This document shows positions 37,901-50,871 of a stretch of 64,000 nucleotides of DNA, in pieces. Every line of letters starts with the position of its first letter. Positions within the stretch are counted from its first letter, which is position 1. The notes beneath the pieces are model-generated. The model was given only the letters and a program-made list of their open reading frames with translations, searched no databases and had not been told where the DNA came from. The position numbers and the translations under genes were made by a program. Source of the DNA: Rotaria socialis (Eukaryota > Rotifera > Eurotatoria > Philodinida > Philodinidae); NCBI GenBank assembly GCA_905331475.1, contig CAJNYU010004415.1, positions 1 to 64,000 of the forward strand, read 5' to 3'.

Positions 37901-39739
37901 ATTATTTTATTTTCTGAATGTATACTTGTTTGTGGAGAATCAGGCAATAAACTTGAAGTCAAACGCCAATTATCAATAGGAAAAGTAAATGTTGAAATTA
38001 TCGAACGTGAACGAATGGCATCAACAGCACCAAATGTAACCAACGTACAACAATCCATTTCTACTACTTATTATCCATTTCGTGTCAGCGCGACTGAAAA
38101 AGTATACGAATTCATCGCTGAAAAAGAATCGGATAGAGAAAAATGGGCCAATAAGATTCGACAAGCAAGTGAAGAATTCAAAAGACGAAATTCAACTATA
38201 GCAAGTAAGAAATATTGTTCATTTCACATTCGAAGTAATCGATAGATATAAAAACAATAAATCTCTTGTTTTTCTAACAAAATAGATATATGAGAAAACC
38301 CTATCCTAAGTATTTGTTTTGTGAGAAATATTTAGGAAAATCATTATGGTTCATATCAGAGACGTGCACAGGACAGGGCGGTCCTGCTGTCCTGGTGTCC
38401 CGTCCTGCCCTGTCCTGGAGGACAGGAGGAGATTTCGATTTTTATCCTGCCCTGACGCCCGCCAGGACCAAAATAGCCAGCAGGACAGGTAAGGACAGGA
38501 CAAAAAATCTTGTCCTGTGCACGTCTCTGGTTCATGTCGAGTGTTAAATTTAGATATTATTTTGAGCGCATTGCATCAAAGAATACTTTACGTACATGAT
38601 TAGATCAATAATGTCAGGCTGTTCAACATGAGTTTTCAAATTAAATTCAAAACTAATGGTTTTGAAGATTAATGAGAATGAAGTACTCAACAAATATCAA
38701 AACTTGACCTGGTTTTTACATATGTTGGATTAGGAATTCTATTTTTCTTTCGACGCTTTTTCAGCTGACGTAAATTAACACATATTTATCTTTACCTACA
38801 AGCTGAAATAAACTTCAATGTCGAGTGGAAACAGTCACGTATGTGAAAGGTTAAATCAGCATAATACTACTGTCTTATGCTATATGAATTAGTTTAATAT
38901 CTTTGTTATAGATCAGTATTAGACATTTTAAGTAACTAGTTATTTTATACCAATATTAACAAAACTTGCTCCGTCGATCCCAACCTCTATATACAGATAA
39001 ATAAGCATAATCTTTTTATTCTATTTTAGTTCGTCAATCGCATCATCGTTTCGATGAACCACAACTAGGTGCTCGTGCCCCCGTATGGGTCAATGATATC
39101 GACGTAACACGCTGTCAACTTTGTCATCATCTTTTCTCATCGAAACTAATTTCAAGACAACATCATTGTCGATCGTGCGGTCGTTGTATATGTAATTCGT
39201 GTTCTACAAAAAAGCTGCTTCTTAAATATTGCAGTAAACAAGGTGAAAAACGTATTTGTGATCTATGTTATGATAATTTTACTGGCATAAAGAAACATCC
39301 AAAAATATGTTTAAAAATAACGCGTGATCCAAATAAAATGATTTTATTCGGTGATTTTCGATATTTTCAGTCGAAATCAATTATTTGGATTGAACTACAA
39401 GAAGATTTTCAATTGCATGCATTCGGCGCTAAATTGGATCAAGTTGAAGATTTTTCTATTAATCTTCTTGAACTAAATGAAATCTTATTTATTAAAGAAA
39501 CACAAACATTTATATTAGATGGTAAAGATAAAACCTATAGACTATCTTTAGAAATCAATCATCAAATCGCGTATCCAAAAAATGATTATATCGATAAAAA
39601 TCTTCAAAATACAAATAATAAATTATTTTTCTTTGCTAATCTATGGTACGATACGATGCAATCAGCACGTTTAAGAACAACACCACTATGGTACATAAGA
39701 AAACGTGATTCAGCTGATAGTGGAATCAGTAATAATTAA
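34908..39739 (+). CDS. FGD-family RhoGEF (DH-PH-FYVE-PH), 817 aa
   Basis: Guanine-nucleotide exchange factor, probably for Cdc42, acting on actin at phosphoinositide membranes. Exons are 34,908-35,223, 35,947-36,116, 36,183-36,416, 36,468-36,925, 37,639-38,204 and 39,030-39,739, all in frame. Residues about 1-240 are basic and low-complexity. The DH domain (about 245-440) starts RLEEIHKTENNYIAKLHVL and ends RYILLMKSYMKHLDKDSSEY. PH1 (about 460-580) includes LIWHGSLKKQSPRKHTD and DREKWANKIRQA. The FYVE finger has WVNDIDVTRCQLC, RQHHCRSCGRC and EKRICDLCYDNF; the usual R(R/K)HHCR reads RQHHCR. A second PH ends at YIRKRDSADSGISNN. The DH CR3 motif PVQRIPRY is replaced by PINELNCANQHLLRY. FGD member (1-6) cannot be assigned. 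Confidence 0.87.
38358..38528. mobile_element. 171-bp palindromic element with ~10-bp TSD
   Basis: The ends are inverted copies AGAGACGTGCACAGGACA / TGTCCTGTGCACGTCTCT. GGTTCATATC (left) and GGTTCATGTC (right) flank it, a 10-bp near-perfect target duplication, longer than for hAT and more like Mutator-type elements. The interior repeats CAGGACAGG/CCTGTCCTG many times and is far GC-richer than the window. It sits in the last intron of the FGD-type gene. Confidence 0.75.
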
Positions 39740-39844
39740 TCAACATTCTCTTCTCTAGTTTTATGTTCTATTATAAAATCTATGTTTTATTTTGAGAGAA
39801 AAAAAAGAGAAAAAAGCGTGTAGTTGAAGTACGAAAGCCTTAGT

Positions 39845-41361
39845 TTAAATATGGCTTGGAATAAATTGTTGAAATTTTGTTTGATTTAATATTCCATTGC
39901 GATTTTTATTACCATTAGCAACATTCGCACCACCTACAGTAAATCCAGCATTAGAAGTAGTTGCACTTCTAGCTAAAGCATTATCGCCCATGACATTTGG
40001 TGATGATGAATATGTAGTATTGCCACAGTTAACAGCTTGATGACCACGAATTGATGGAATTCCATGAACATTATTGGTACCTGATGACATGAAACTTTCA
40101 CTGATTGTTCTACTTAATTGATTGGAATCAAGATTATTTTCATTTGTGCCTGTATATGTTGGCGATGATGTTGCCGGAGGCGACTAAACAAAGAATCATT
40201 CATGTTTTCTGTTGAAAGTATTCGTTTGAATATATGTTTACTATATCTTCAATAACACCAGCATTGCGAGCTACGTGAACTAGTGTTGCCGAATCTAAAA
40301 GTGTTGAACCATAGCGAGTTCTATAGACTTGAGGATCTTCTTTGTTTATGCCAATTCTGCGAAATTGTCGGATTACACGCGCCTGAACAGGTTCATAAAC
40401 AATCACATAATTACGTGGTTGAGTATATTTCACTGGAGCAGGAGCACGTTGAACAATGGTGCGACGTTGGGGTGGTGGTCCATATGGAATCCATCGTTCG
40501 ATTATTATATCTCCTAAATAGAAAATAAATTGAAATCAATAGAGAATGATTTTGATTTGTTTACGTGGCTTTTGTGGACAAGGTGGATGACGTTCGACGA
40601 TAACTGATCGAGGTGGAACAGGTATAGGAGGCAAATGACGAGTTACCGTTTGTGCAGCAATTTTAGCTGGCGGAACTGGTGGACGTTCACGAAGAATAAG
40701 TGGAGGAGGTTGAGGAAGATTAGGAGCTGTTTGACGAATACGAAGTGGTGGTAGTGGCGGAGGTTGAGGTGGACGAACTTCTTTAATGATTAATGGCTAA
40801 ACTCGAATAACAACTATGAATGATATATGCTATGCGTTTAAAAACAGTGAACTTACCCCTGGTGGTGGAAGAGTAGGGGGTTGAAGAAATCGAACAAGAA
40901 CCTTCTGCTGATAAGTCAGCGGACCTCCAGCTGCTGGTCGTCGAATAATTTGTGGATTAGGATCTTTGTAAATACAATTAACTGATTTCGAAAGATGCAA
41001 ATTCGATTGTTCTGCTTTGTTTGCTTGAGTGACTCTATTGTTAAATGATGTTGCTGTTCCATAAGAAGCATCTATACCAGCTATCGATTGAACGCTATTC
41101 TGAGAACTAGTTCTATATCCATTTTGATCAAATCGACTAGTTACATTATCATCAACAATATGTCCAGTAATTGATGCTTCCTTAGATGAAGCTAATGCTT
41201 CAGCATTTGACATCCAAGCAAGAAATTCATTTTTATCGATACTAAACACATATAAATATATATAATCTATGATTTTATTAAAGTTTTTTTTTCTAATACC
41301 TTCCATCTTTATTTGTATCAATTTGAACAAATATAGCTTTAGCTGCATCAAACTTTGCCAT
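39845..41361 (-). CDS. EF-hand, proline-rich articulin-like protein, 429 aa
   Basis: Exons 41,361-41,300, 41,241-40,857, 40,796-40,565, 40,513-40,242 and 40,183-39,845, all in frame. The N-terminus has one canonical EF-hand loop, DTNKDGSIDKNE, split by intron 1, so Ca2+ binding is likely. A Ser/Asn-rich linker leads to repeated Pro-rich/charged units (LIIKEVRPPQPPPLPP, LILRERPPVPPAKI, SVIVERHPPCPQKP, DIIIERWIPYGPPP). Then comes a conserved block (QPRNYVIVYEPVQARVIRQF, RYGSTLLDSATLVHVARNAG). Similar VIIERWxP repeat blocks occur in articulin/alveolin-type cytoskeletal proteins; the link is by pattern only. The C-terminal exon is low-complexity, Asn/Ser-rich. Function unknown, perhaps cytoskeletal and calcium-responsive. 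Confidence 0.72.
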
Positions 41362-42775
41362 TATGTCTAATTGACAAACTAGAAATGAATTCTTAAATAA
41401 AGAGTAATGACCCTCAATTTACATATCATCGATGTATTAAAAACTCAATCAAGCATGAACGGCGTTACATATAAATACAAATATATATCAAACACCTATT
41501 TGATAACATTAAAGCATCCTTGTGTATGCTGTTTCTTCTTGTTTGATTTCTTGTTAAAAAAATTTATCACTATGAATGAAATAAAGGCGTATAAATTATT
41601 GTCGCGTCATTTTTTTTGTAAATATTCGATGAAGGTTTTTAATCTAGCAATGAGTATTACGAGAGAAGAAGAAGAATCCTTCATTAAATCAGACCAAGGA
41701 AAATTCATCCATTTGATGTTCAATAAAAAGAATGCGCAACGAAATGCAATCATTGATATAAATATTATTTTTATATTATTCAATATAGTGAACCTGCATA
41801 TCACATCATATGTACCAAGAATCTACAAAAACTTTTTTTTTTCATTTCAGAACCGAACATTTTCTTCTCAGGAAAATACTGTTATTCAGTTTTTCTTTTT
41901 TCATAATCATCGAGTAAGATAAACAACAAAGTTCATCTTCTCGTTTGTTTTTTCATGTTTATATTTGATTGCTATAAATGAAAATAATGTCCATCAAAAG
42001 AGCCGAAAGAATGTGGGAAAAAAAACAACGTGTGGTTAACAGCTAATTACACTTTATCGAGGACCGTGTTTATGAAGTCACACCCGATAGATACTGCTAA
42101 TTTAAATAATATTTTCAGTCGCAACCTTCAATTTTCTTCAGGCATGCAAATTCAGCCATGACACTTGCCTATTATCTGAATTTCGACGTTATCAGATCTA
42201 TGTTGGCCTGATGAAATTTTGCTACTAGCAAAAGCTAAGTATTTCCTAAATCATGTGAACCAATATTTGTCAGAATCATCTATAGATTATTGAATGTTGC
42301 TGTTAGAAAAAGAATTCGTAGCAAACTCGACACACTCTAGTGTTCTGTAACACACGTGTAACACATTACTTGTATGGGCGTAGAAAACAATTATGAGAAT
42401 ATTTTTGTTTTCGATAACCCATGTATTGTGTGAGTTGATAAAGTAGTTTTCGAAATAATTGATAAAATCATTATAAAACATCAGTAAGAATAACTCTTCA
42501 CAAACTAAAGAACTCTTTCGATTACGCAAAAGAAAGAGACTCGTTGAACAAAGTCTATAGCGACATCTATGCGCCATCTATTCAAGTATATAAATTTCAC
42601 TAAAAAAGTAAATCAATAGTAAACAAATTTTAATTCATAGTGATCAAAGAAATTGAAAAGCTTATCATAAAATTTTTCTTTGATCATCGTCAAGACAACG
42701 ATAAAATTGATGGTCAGAAAAAGCGATGACTGATTCATTGAACACTTGCATGTCTGTGCAGCAAAAGTGTCAGTA
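41362..42775. other. Intergenic between divergent genes
   Basis: Shared 5' region of the EF-hand gene (minus) and the inturned gene (plus). A long stop-free frame at 41,407-41,922 has biased, hydrophobic composition and no motif; I do not accept it as a gene. Confidence 0.45.
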
Positions 42776-45700
42776 ATGTCTGAACCAAGGTTGCTTTCAC
42801 GATCAGGTGTATTTAATCGACTTGGAAGTCTTCTATCAGATCTTTCCAGTGTAAATTCATCTGATGTACAAAATCCATTCATCACTGATCCAACGACAAT
42901 TACAAACAATGACACAATTCAGTTTAGCACTTCATTTGCACATCTAACCTATCGACAAGATTTATCGAGTGTTGAACATATACATTTTCGATGTCGTCCA
43001 GTATCGTCATTTGATTCAGCTACTCATACAAGTGTATGTGAAGCTGTACTGGGTATTTTTCCTGATACATGTTCTTCGACAGCATCATCATCAGTGCAAC
43101 CACCTGTTCTTGTACGTGGTGTTGTTGAACAACGTCATCGTCGTATTAAAGTTGGCGATTGGCTACTAGCAATTAATGGTACACCTTTAAATTGGATAAA
43201 TTTGAATGATGTACTATCAAAATATCATTCTACTCGTAAACTTCGTCTTACCATACGTCATCCCGATACGTATCATTCAACATTTTCCTCATCTTTGCAA
43301 CCACCAATAACGTTACCATCGATAGAGGAAAAGAAACTTTTTCAACCAGAACAAATTAATTGTATACATTCAGTACTTTATTATGAAAAAATACCAAATC
43401 AAGGTTTTAAATTATTATATCAACAACCAAAACAAAAAGATATTTTTTTTGCTGCTGGCGGTGTTTTTCCAACATTAACACAGCTCATGCACGATATGAA
43501 TGAACATGATAGTTTACTTCGAAGGTACGAAAAAAATTTGCTTTTTTTGAAACTAAGAAACAATAATGATATCTATTAAATCGAAGCTGTGAATCAGAAT
43601 GAGATGATAAATCTCATGTAATCATTAGTTGACAGTATAATAAAAATCGATTAGCATAAAGAAGAAATATTTTTTATAGTAAACTACGATTTGATAGTAT
43701 TGCCGTCTAGACCTTTTTTGTATCCTACTTGAAGTCCATAGATCTAATAAATATTAGTGCAATCACATAAACGGCGGTATTCTTTCAAGGGAAGAATTCA
43801 CATCCCACAGTATTTATCCTTCATAGAATGGAAACTAGAGCTTATTCTTATACGATACACGCCGTAGTTTTATCAAGGACTCAAAAAGTTTGATAAGTCA
43901 ATTAGCTTGTTTATGCAGACTCTGACAATATGTCTGTAACATACATTTGGTTTCATGCTGCATTTAAATGAAAACATTTCTGCTGTTTTCAAGTTCCCAT
44001 ATAAGGTTTATATACATCCAGGTGGTAGTCCGCTAATGTTGTCAAGAACGTTACACTGTGTACTAAGATTTAATATAATTTTGGGTCGTAAATTAATATG
44101 TTCTAGGCCGATGATTGATAATGTATTGAGCCTATCGAATGATAATTTTACATTCGTTCCGAAACTTCCATAAGTTATAACATGAATATTAGTCAAAGAA
44201 TAAATCTTCGTTTCTTTTCTATGTCTAGCGTATCAATCAAAATAACTGAACAAATCATTCCTATTTGCGTAACAAGTGATGATAATATCCATTATTTAAT
44301 CATTATATATCCATCTATTGAAAATTTACATATATCTTTACTTGAACAACATACTCGACAGTTGGTTCGTTTAATGAATTTTCTATTTGGTTCCGTTGAT
44401 CGTGGATTATTGTTTTTTCAAGAATCGATTGAATATTTCTTTGATGTATTTTTCTATCGTCTCAATTCTTTAATACCAACATCCGTAGTTTCTACGCCGT
44501 TATTAAAAAATATTCGTCTTATTGATGAATTTTTACCTGCACAATTTAATGATTATGGTACATGTCCAAAATTGAATTTAAACGATCAACAATTATTATT
44601 CAATATCGATTGTTTATTAACTCAATTGGAATGTCAAAATTTTAATGAATGTTCAAATGAAAGTGATTTTATTATAAATCGTTATCGGCGAATTTTTATT
44701 TTGACTGGCTCAGTTTTATTTCATCGTGTTCAACTTCTCACAAGCCATCTATCCAATGAAACAACTATTGATATTTATCGTTTTCTTCTTCATTATGGAC
44801 ATTTAAATATGTCACAATTTTATTCCGACACATGGCATTTACTATTATTTAAAGAAATCTTTCCGTCAGGTTTCAATCTTAAACAACGTTGGTTTTTAAT
44901 TGTTGGTAGTCACAGTGAATTAACATTAGCTGCTGTCATTCAAACTGAATATGAAAATAATGATTTTGTGTGAGATAAAAAAATGAATATTCGATTTTTT
45001 CCTTATTCTAAATATTGCTAATTTAGTGTTCCGCCTGATCATGAGTTAGTTCAACAGATAAAATTAACTTTAAATGATATCCATACAATATTTCCAAAAA
45101 TGATCACAAATTCAGCACCATGGATTCTGTCGTCACCACTCGCATTTCTTAAAAAGCCATTGAAACGAACTATTTCATTGCCGTTAATAGGAGGTATGTT
45201 CTCGTATATAAATCAAGAGCGACAAGTCAAGAATACTGGATTTTTTCGTAACAGTTTTAACTAAATCAAATGATTCAAAAGAATTGACGATTGACAGAAA
45301 TTCTAAGATGAAAAAATTACCCTTTCGAAATTTAACAAAAAAACTGCATCCCAAATGAACTTCAATCTATATTGCGAAGATTTTTGCTTTAAACAAAGAA
45401 AACTCAACTTTAACATGACTACCTACTCACACTGAAAAAAAAACTCTATTCTAGAGCTCCACTCTAATGATCATTAAACAGGACGAAAAGCTATATAATA
45501 TTGAATTAAAAACTCTTAACTGTAGACAAAGAACGAATGTATAATGAATTCAACGGTAATTATAATAACAAACATCTCGTTTTGCCAAATCTGACGCTTC
45601 ATCATCATGTGTGTTTGTTTGTTTTTTAAACCATCATGAAATTTTTCAATCGCATATAAATAATTCTTTTTTCTAAAACTAGGATTCGGTCAATCAAGTA

Positions 45701-46356
45701 AGCCGAATACATTTGACTCGCATGCTGACGATACAATATCATTGGCAGCATCTCATTATCATGATGCATCACAAACTGATTTGCGAGTATCTCAATTAGT
45801 AAGTCAACCTGAATCTCAAGATGAATTGTATAAGAGCAGCCGTCAATCAATAATGTCTTCAACATTGTCACTTGATGAACAACAGAAAACAAAAACTCTT
45901 CAGGCAAATTTATTGACATATCGATTACATCCCGGGAATTTTTCAACAATATTTTATTATCTTGATTTTCAAGCAATACGTGGTTTACTCATTGCACCTT
46001 ATTTTACACTCGATAAATTAACAAAAACAACATTAATCGAACGTTTTCTATTTGAAACAATTCAACAAACATGTATTTATATTCGAAAAAAACATTTTTC
46101 TAGGCCAAAACAATTAAAATCAACAAATATATTCAGTACAAAAAATCGTCCGAAATATAATGAAATTGGCTGTCAATTTTCTATGCAAACCGATCCAGAT
46201 AATAAAAAGAAAAAAGATGCTAATTTATTTCATTTTTGGATTGTAGCAAAACAATGTTTACAACCAATTGAACACGAATTTTTTGTTTGCTATCATGATT
46301 CAATTGCTCAAAATATAACAGAATTGGCATTTACGATTGGAATGTCATCGGTATAA
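42776..46356 (+). CDS. INTU: Inturned homologue (PDZ planar polarity/CPLANE protein), 776 aa
   Basis: Inturned is a CPLANE subunit that works with fuzzy at the basal body in ciliogenesis and planar polarity. Exons 42,776-43,524, 44,229-44,969, 45,027-45,193 and 45,683-46,356 join in frame. A PDZ-like region near residues 70-160 has VRGVVEQRHRRIKVGDWLLA then INGTPLNWINLNDVL. A longin-like block follows (INCIHSVLYYEKIPNQGFKL, AAGGVFPTLTQLMHDM), then NLHISLLEQHTRQLVRLMNF and SVDRGLLFF. The C-terminus is HEFFVCYHDSIAQNITELAF, like the end of INTU. A Ser-rich unstructured part precedes the last domain. The start at 42,776 is the first ATG in the frame. The assignment rests on domain order and recalled INTU sequence, without a search. 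Confidence 0.7.
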
Positions 46357-47388
46357 ACGTGAACTTTTATAGTTAAACTACGATCTAATTGTTATTTCGT
46401 CTTTTTTTTTCATCTGTAGGAATTTTAATAAAAAAAAAGACTTTAGATATTGATAGATAAATAAATAAATGGGAAATTTTGTTCAAATAAGTTCGATAAA
46501 TTAAAAATGAGAATATGTCTAACACCAATAGGCTGCTGATGGTCTCGATTTAAGTGTAGTTTTGGGTATAAAAGTTCTATCGGAAAAGTGAAGGATCTCT
46601 ATGTGCTTGATTTAAACGAAAAAATGTACTTCGTTATTGGAGAATTGGATTATAAAACAACTGAATTAAATGCACTTGAGCTACTGATCGATCTCAAAAA
46701 TGTATAAACAACATAGTTGAAGAGTTTGTCAAATATTTGTTCGTTTCTCGGACTTTTCTTTCAATGCAACTTACTTCGCAGGATGTCAAACCATCTCTAT
46801 ATTTAGCTAATACTAAGTAAAAACTGGACTTTTTCTTATCAGTATTTTTCTTCTATTACTTGATTTTTCTACACATCAACACAGTTCTATTCATAAACAT
46901 ATCATCGAAAGAAAAAAACAAAAAGATTATTAAAAACTTATCATATTACTTTCGAAGTAATCTGAAAATAGTTTGGATCTTATTCAATTTGCTTTTCGTT
47001 ACAAATTATCATCTCATTTGTTTCCCTACACATAAACGATTCGATTTATGTATTAAGAAAAAAGTGAAAAACAAACTCGATTGCCTCAATGTTTACTATA
47101 GAACGTATCTAATTGCAGCAAGACTCGTAGAAAAAAGTCTTCTCTAGTTACAGTTTTACTGTATGCTATGATAATCTCGTGGTAGTAAATGTCTACTCGT
47201 TCACGATGATGTATATTTCTAAGACGACATGACAAAATGGATTCGATTCTTCTGACTTACCAAGAGACAAAAAGTTACTCAGCGAGCTTCTATTTGAGTT
47301 ATTGAAAAATTTTCGAAGTAACTTTTTTAACTATCTCAAGAGATTGATGCAGAGTTTCAATCTAGGTTTTTCATGATATTCATATACA

Positions 47389-47420
<32 letters not shown>

Positions 47421-47429
47421 AAAAAATAA
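46357..47429. other. Gene-free; contains a poly(A) tract
   Basis: 3' flank of the inturned gene. Ends in an A-rich homopolymer tract of about 40 bp (47,389-47,426). No gene seen. Confidence 0.5.
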
Positions 47430-47994
47430 AAACTATTGGTCCATATGGTTTTTGCATTGTTATGAAAAAACAAAAACTTTTCTAGAAGAAAACTTTTCAA
47501 TGATGTGATAGTATTCGAATAATAGATGCTCAAACAGCAGCAAAATCTTAAGATGACAGTTACAAGTAAGCTGTAAACAGTGACAATCTGCCATAGAGTA
47601 GTAACATCTGTGAAAAGTAGAACTCGAATTTGTATAACCTTCCTAGAATAGCTCTGTTCTTCCATTTGAATTGCTACTCTGATCGACTGCAAATCGTAAT
47701 GAATGAATTTCTTTGTAGATGATCTCTGTTACAGATTTTTATCTAATAATATTTAATTCGTGTAAGACGATAACCATCTTTTGATAAAAATTACACCGAC
47801 ATGATTTGTTACGTTTTTTTTTAAGGGCGAGATAAATGTTTTGTTCCTTTAAAGAAAATTCTACAAACATTCGACTATTGACTATCGTATTTGAGCATCT
47901 ATTATTCGAATACTATCACATCATTGAAAAGTTTTCTTCTAGAAAAGTTTTTGTTTTTTCATAACAATGCAAAAACCATATGGACCAATAGTTT
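47430..47994. repeat. 105-bp inverted repeat with 355-bp spacer
   Basis: 47,430-47,534 and 47,890-47,994 are inverted copies that look identical over about 105 bp. The arms start with AAACTATTGGTCCATATGG and run inward to GAATAATAGATGCTCAAA. The left arm abuts the poly(A) tract. The spacer has no ORF of note. This is either a young foldback element or a local inverted duplication. Confidence 0.75.
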
Positions 47995-49633
47995 CTCTAA
48001 CAGTAATGGTAAATACATGAATGAATTCCTGTAGATGTTTAACATTGTTGATATTGCAATCAGAATAGATAGGCCACGATAAGAGATATTTCTAGAAGCA
48101 ATTGTTATGATACTTGTTTATTTTTTGCGGTAGAAAACTGATACTAAAGACGCGTTTTGTATCGAACTCAATAACCGAAGTGTTTCATTTGTGTCCAATA
48201 GAGAATGAATCAGCCCAAGATTTCTTTATATGCTAATAAAATAACTTGTCATTTATTGAGATAGATTTTCAGCAACTATTTCGCATAAGATAATATATAT
48301 GACTGATTCATCAGTTGATATATTCTTTATATATTTAACTGTTAGAACGCTTCTATTAACGCTGTTATTATTCATTTCGAGTACTAAATTCTGCCTTTTT
48401 CCTCATTGTTTTCTTACTGTGCTTTCTATTAAGACGATATATCGCATTTCATTCTATTCATAATATCGATGCGAACAGAAACGATTATCAAATTCCATCA
48501 ACGACTATCTACATCATACATAATACATATGCGCAGTGAGAAATTTCACGAGGGTCGTCATCGTCCAAACCCGATTTGTCAGTATTGAATATAGCGAGAA
48601 AATTTGTACGCTTTAGCAAGACTTCTTCTTCGTTTTGCTTATTTGGCGTTGTTTTTATTGATTAGTATTCAAACTGTTTTTTTTTGTCTTTTATAGCAAA
48701 CACATCCACACACGCAATTAAGCTGCTGTTATTATTGTTGATATTCCCAATAGCAGCGATAACGACAAATCTCAAAGGAATGACAGTTACCTAGGATATA
48801 TATCTTTAATAGTTTTTCTACTGTTTTCATGTATCATCGCGCATTACAGAGAACGAATAAACAAGAGAAGAAAAAGAAAAAACAACAAAATACATTTACG
48901 TATGTCTCTTTCTTTTTCTTCTTCTTCTTCTTCGTTTCTTGTTTTTTTATATCTTGTACACAATTGATAGACGAATCTTTTGTCTATATACATAGATATA
49001 TATATTTATGTATTTAAAGAATATCTCTCGTGATACAGAGGACCTTGAGTCACTGTATCGTTTGTCTATGATATCAAAGGATAACACTGTAAACGTCTTT
49101 CTAGTTATTTTTTCTTTTTGTAGAAGTCTTTGTTTTTCCAGTGTTGATGAGTAAATATATTACTTCTACTTTCTCTGTTATATACAGGCACACAAACTGT
49201 CAATCTACGCTTAGCACGATTATAATAATCATCACACACCCCAATGGTAACAGTCGTAGAAATATATAGTAGTTGTGATAGTGTTGGCCATAGGAAATAA
49301 GCAAAACTCAACAGAGTAACAGATCTAGTTTGTATGTAAATAAACAAAGCGCGCATATAGGTCACAACTAGAAGAGTATTTGAACTATTGTTATATAGGA
49401 ACATGATGGTATAAACAAATGCAAAGAAAAAAAGAAGGAAAAGGAAAGCCCCGAAAAGACAAGTATTACTATTAGGCGTGTAATTTAATACAAAACACAT
49501 GATTGAAACAATAAAAAATATAAAGGAACTTTGTCTAAAGAGATGAATTTGTTTTTTTAAACTTCGGAAAATTGTTGTTTCGTTTTTTTTTTTAATATTG
49601 ATCGTGGATATATTTTACTTTATTTTATTTTAG
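47995..49633. other. Gene-free; CTT microsatellite
   Basis: Contains a T/CTT-rich tract at about 48,905-48,935. A TTTATTTTAG acceptor immediately before 49,634 suggests the next gene has a leader exon or spliced leader. No coding sequence accepted. Confidence 0.45.
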
Positions 49634-50871
49634 ATGTCCCGTTCTACATTCCTGACGAAATCGTCGTCGACTGAGGCCAATGAGACGCAAAATTATCCTA
49701 CAACAACAAACGCAAATATAGATCGTACAAGTACTCTTCGTTTTCATCATCGTTTAATGCCGACTATTTCAACCAGTGGTCGATCGAACGAAACAGTACC
49801 GGTTGTTGTAGTTCAATCATCCTCATCATTGACACCGACGACCAATACAGATACAACAAAGACAAATTTTATTCAACATAAATCTGTTGTACGTCTTAAT
49901 CCAAAATTGAAAAGAAATATAAGATGTACACGTCGATCAACAGGCATTCGGCCAGATGAAGTTGCATTAGCAGAAGCAACTAATGACGTAAGTTGTAGAT
50001 TTCCAATGGATGACATTTTTTCTTTGTTTTTCTCAAATCATACTTATTTTCTAGCCGAATTTTAATGATGACGACGAAGAGGAAGACAAGCCAGTTACGT
50101 GCAATAAATTCATCGCCCTCACTAGTAGCGATCCCAGTGAATTTTTCGATTCTAATCGAAAAGTATGAGATGAAAGTTATCAATTATTTTCTTTTCAAAA
50201 TTGTCTTTTATTTTAGAGTCCTCCAAAACCGGTGTTTAAAGTCAGTCGAGTGCCGTAAGTAGACATAGTCTAAATTAAAAACAAAAAAACAAGATGAAGC
50301 TTATTATGTTTATCATCTAATAGGCCAACATTCGATGACAATACTCGTCCTTTGCTTGAAAAATTATCAATTTCGCGTACAGGTAAAAAGAAACTGTTTT
50401 TTTATTCAAATTTCTGGAAAAAAAATAAAACCTATTCTTTACTAGATCCTTTTATGATTGCATCATCATCATCGCCATCATCGCCACCATCAAATTCACA
50501 TCCTAGTCCGCCGACAAAAATATTTCGAACTGAAGAATTTATTCTTCGTCGGGTATTAAAAAATATTGATTACAATTAGTTGTATTTTGATTCTTGTCTA
50601 TTAGCAATCCTCCGAAGATGATCCTGGAAGTATAAAACGACGGCAAATTGAAGAACGCGTTTGTAAACTTGAATCTGTTATTCGTGATAAAGATTCAATT
50701 ATTCATGATTTACAGCGCCAACTTGATAAAGCTACAAGAGTAAATTTTCCACCACGCAAATTTCTATTCTTCTCATCTAACAATAATTTATTTACTAAAT
50801 AGGATTTAAAGGACGCCGAACAACAAATCTATATATTACAAAGAGATAAATTAGCAATGAAAAAACATTAG
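49634..50871 (+). CDS. Uncharacterised Ser-rich coiled-coil protein, 289 aa
   Basis: Seven short exons (49,634-49,987; 50,055-50,162; 50,217-50,254; 50,324-50,382; 50,446-50,552; 50,605-50,739; 50,803-50,871) join in frame. The first 120 residues are Ser/Thr-rich and unstructured. An acidic stretch (NFNDDDEEEDKP) and a Pro/Ser-rich region (SSPSSPPSNSHPSPP) follow. The C-terminal 70 residues form a coiled coil: RRQIEERVCKLESVIRDKDS, IIHDLQRQLDKATR, DLKDAEQQIYILQRD. The frame stops at AMKKH, but shifting by one base at the A6 run near 50,861 continues KTLATLQDTKSPQGGDL to FLTRN-stop near 50,954. The true end is therefore uncertain (frameshift or sequencing slip). No family recognised. Confidence 0.6.

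Noticed and set aside
41407-41922. Long stop-free plus-strand frame (about 170 codons)
   Set aside because: Hydrophobic, Phe/Lys/Ile-rich AT-driven composition, no motif, no splice partners; lies in the shared promoter region of two divergent genes.
47357-47692. Minus-strand frame crossing the poly(A) tract
   Set aside because: Encodes a long poly-Phe run from a homopolymer and overlaps the inverted repeat.
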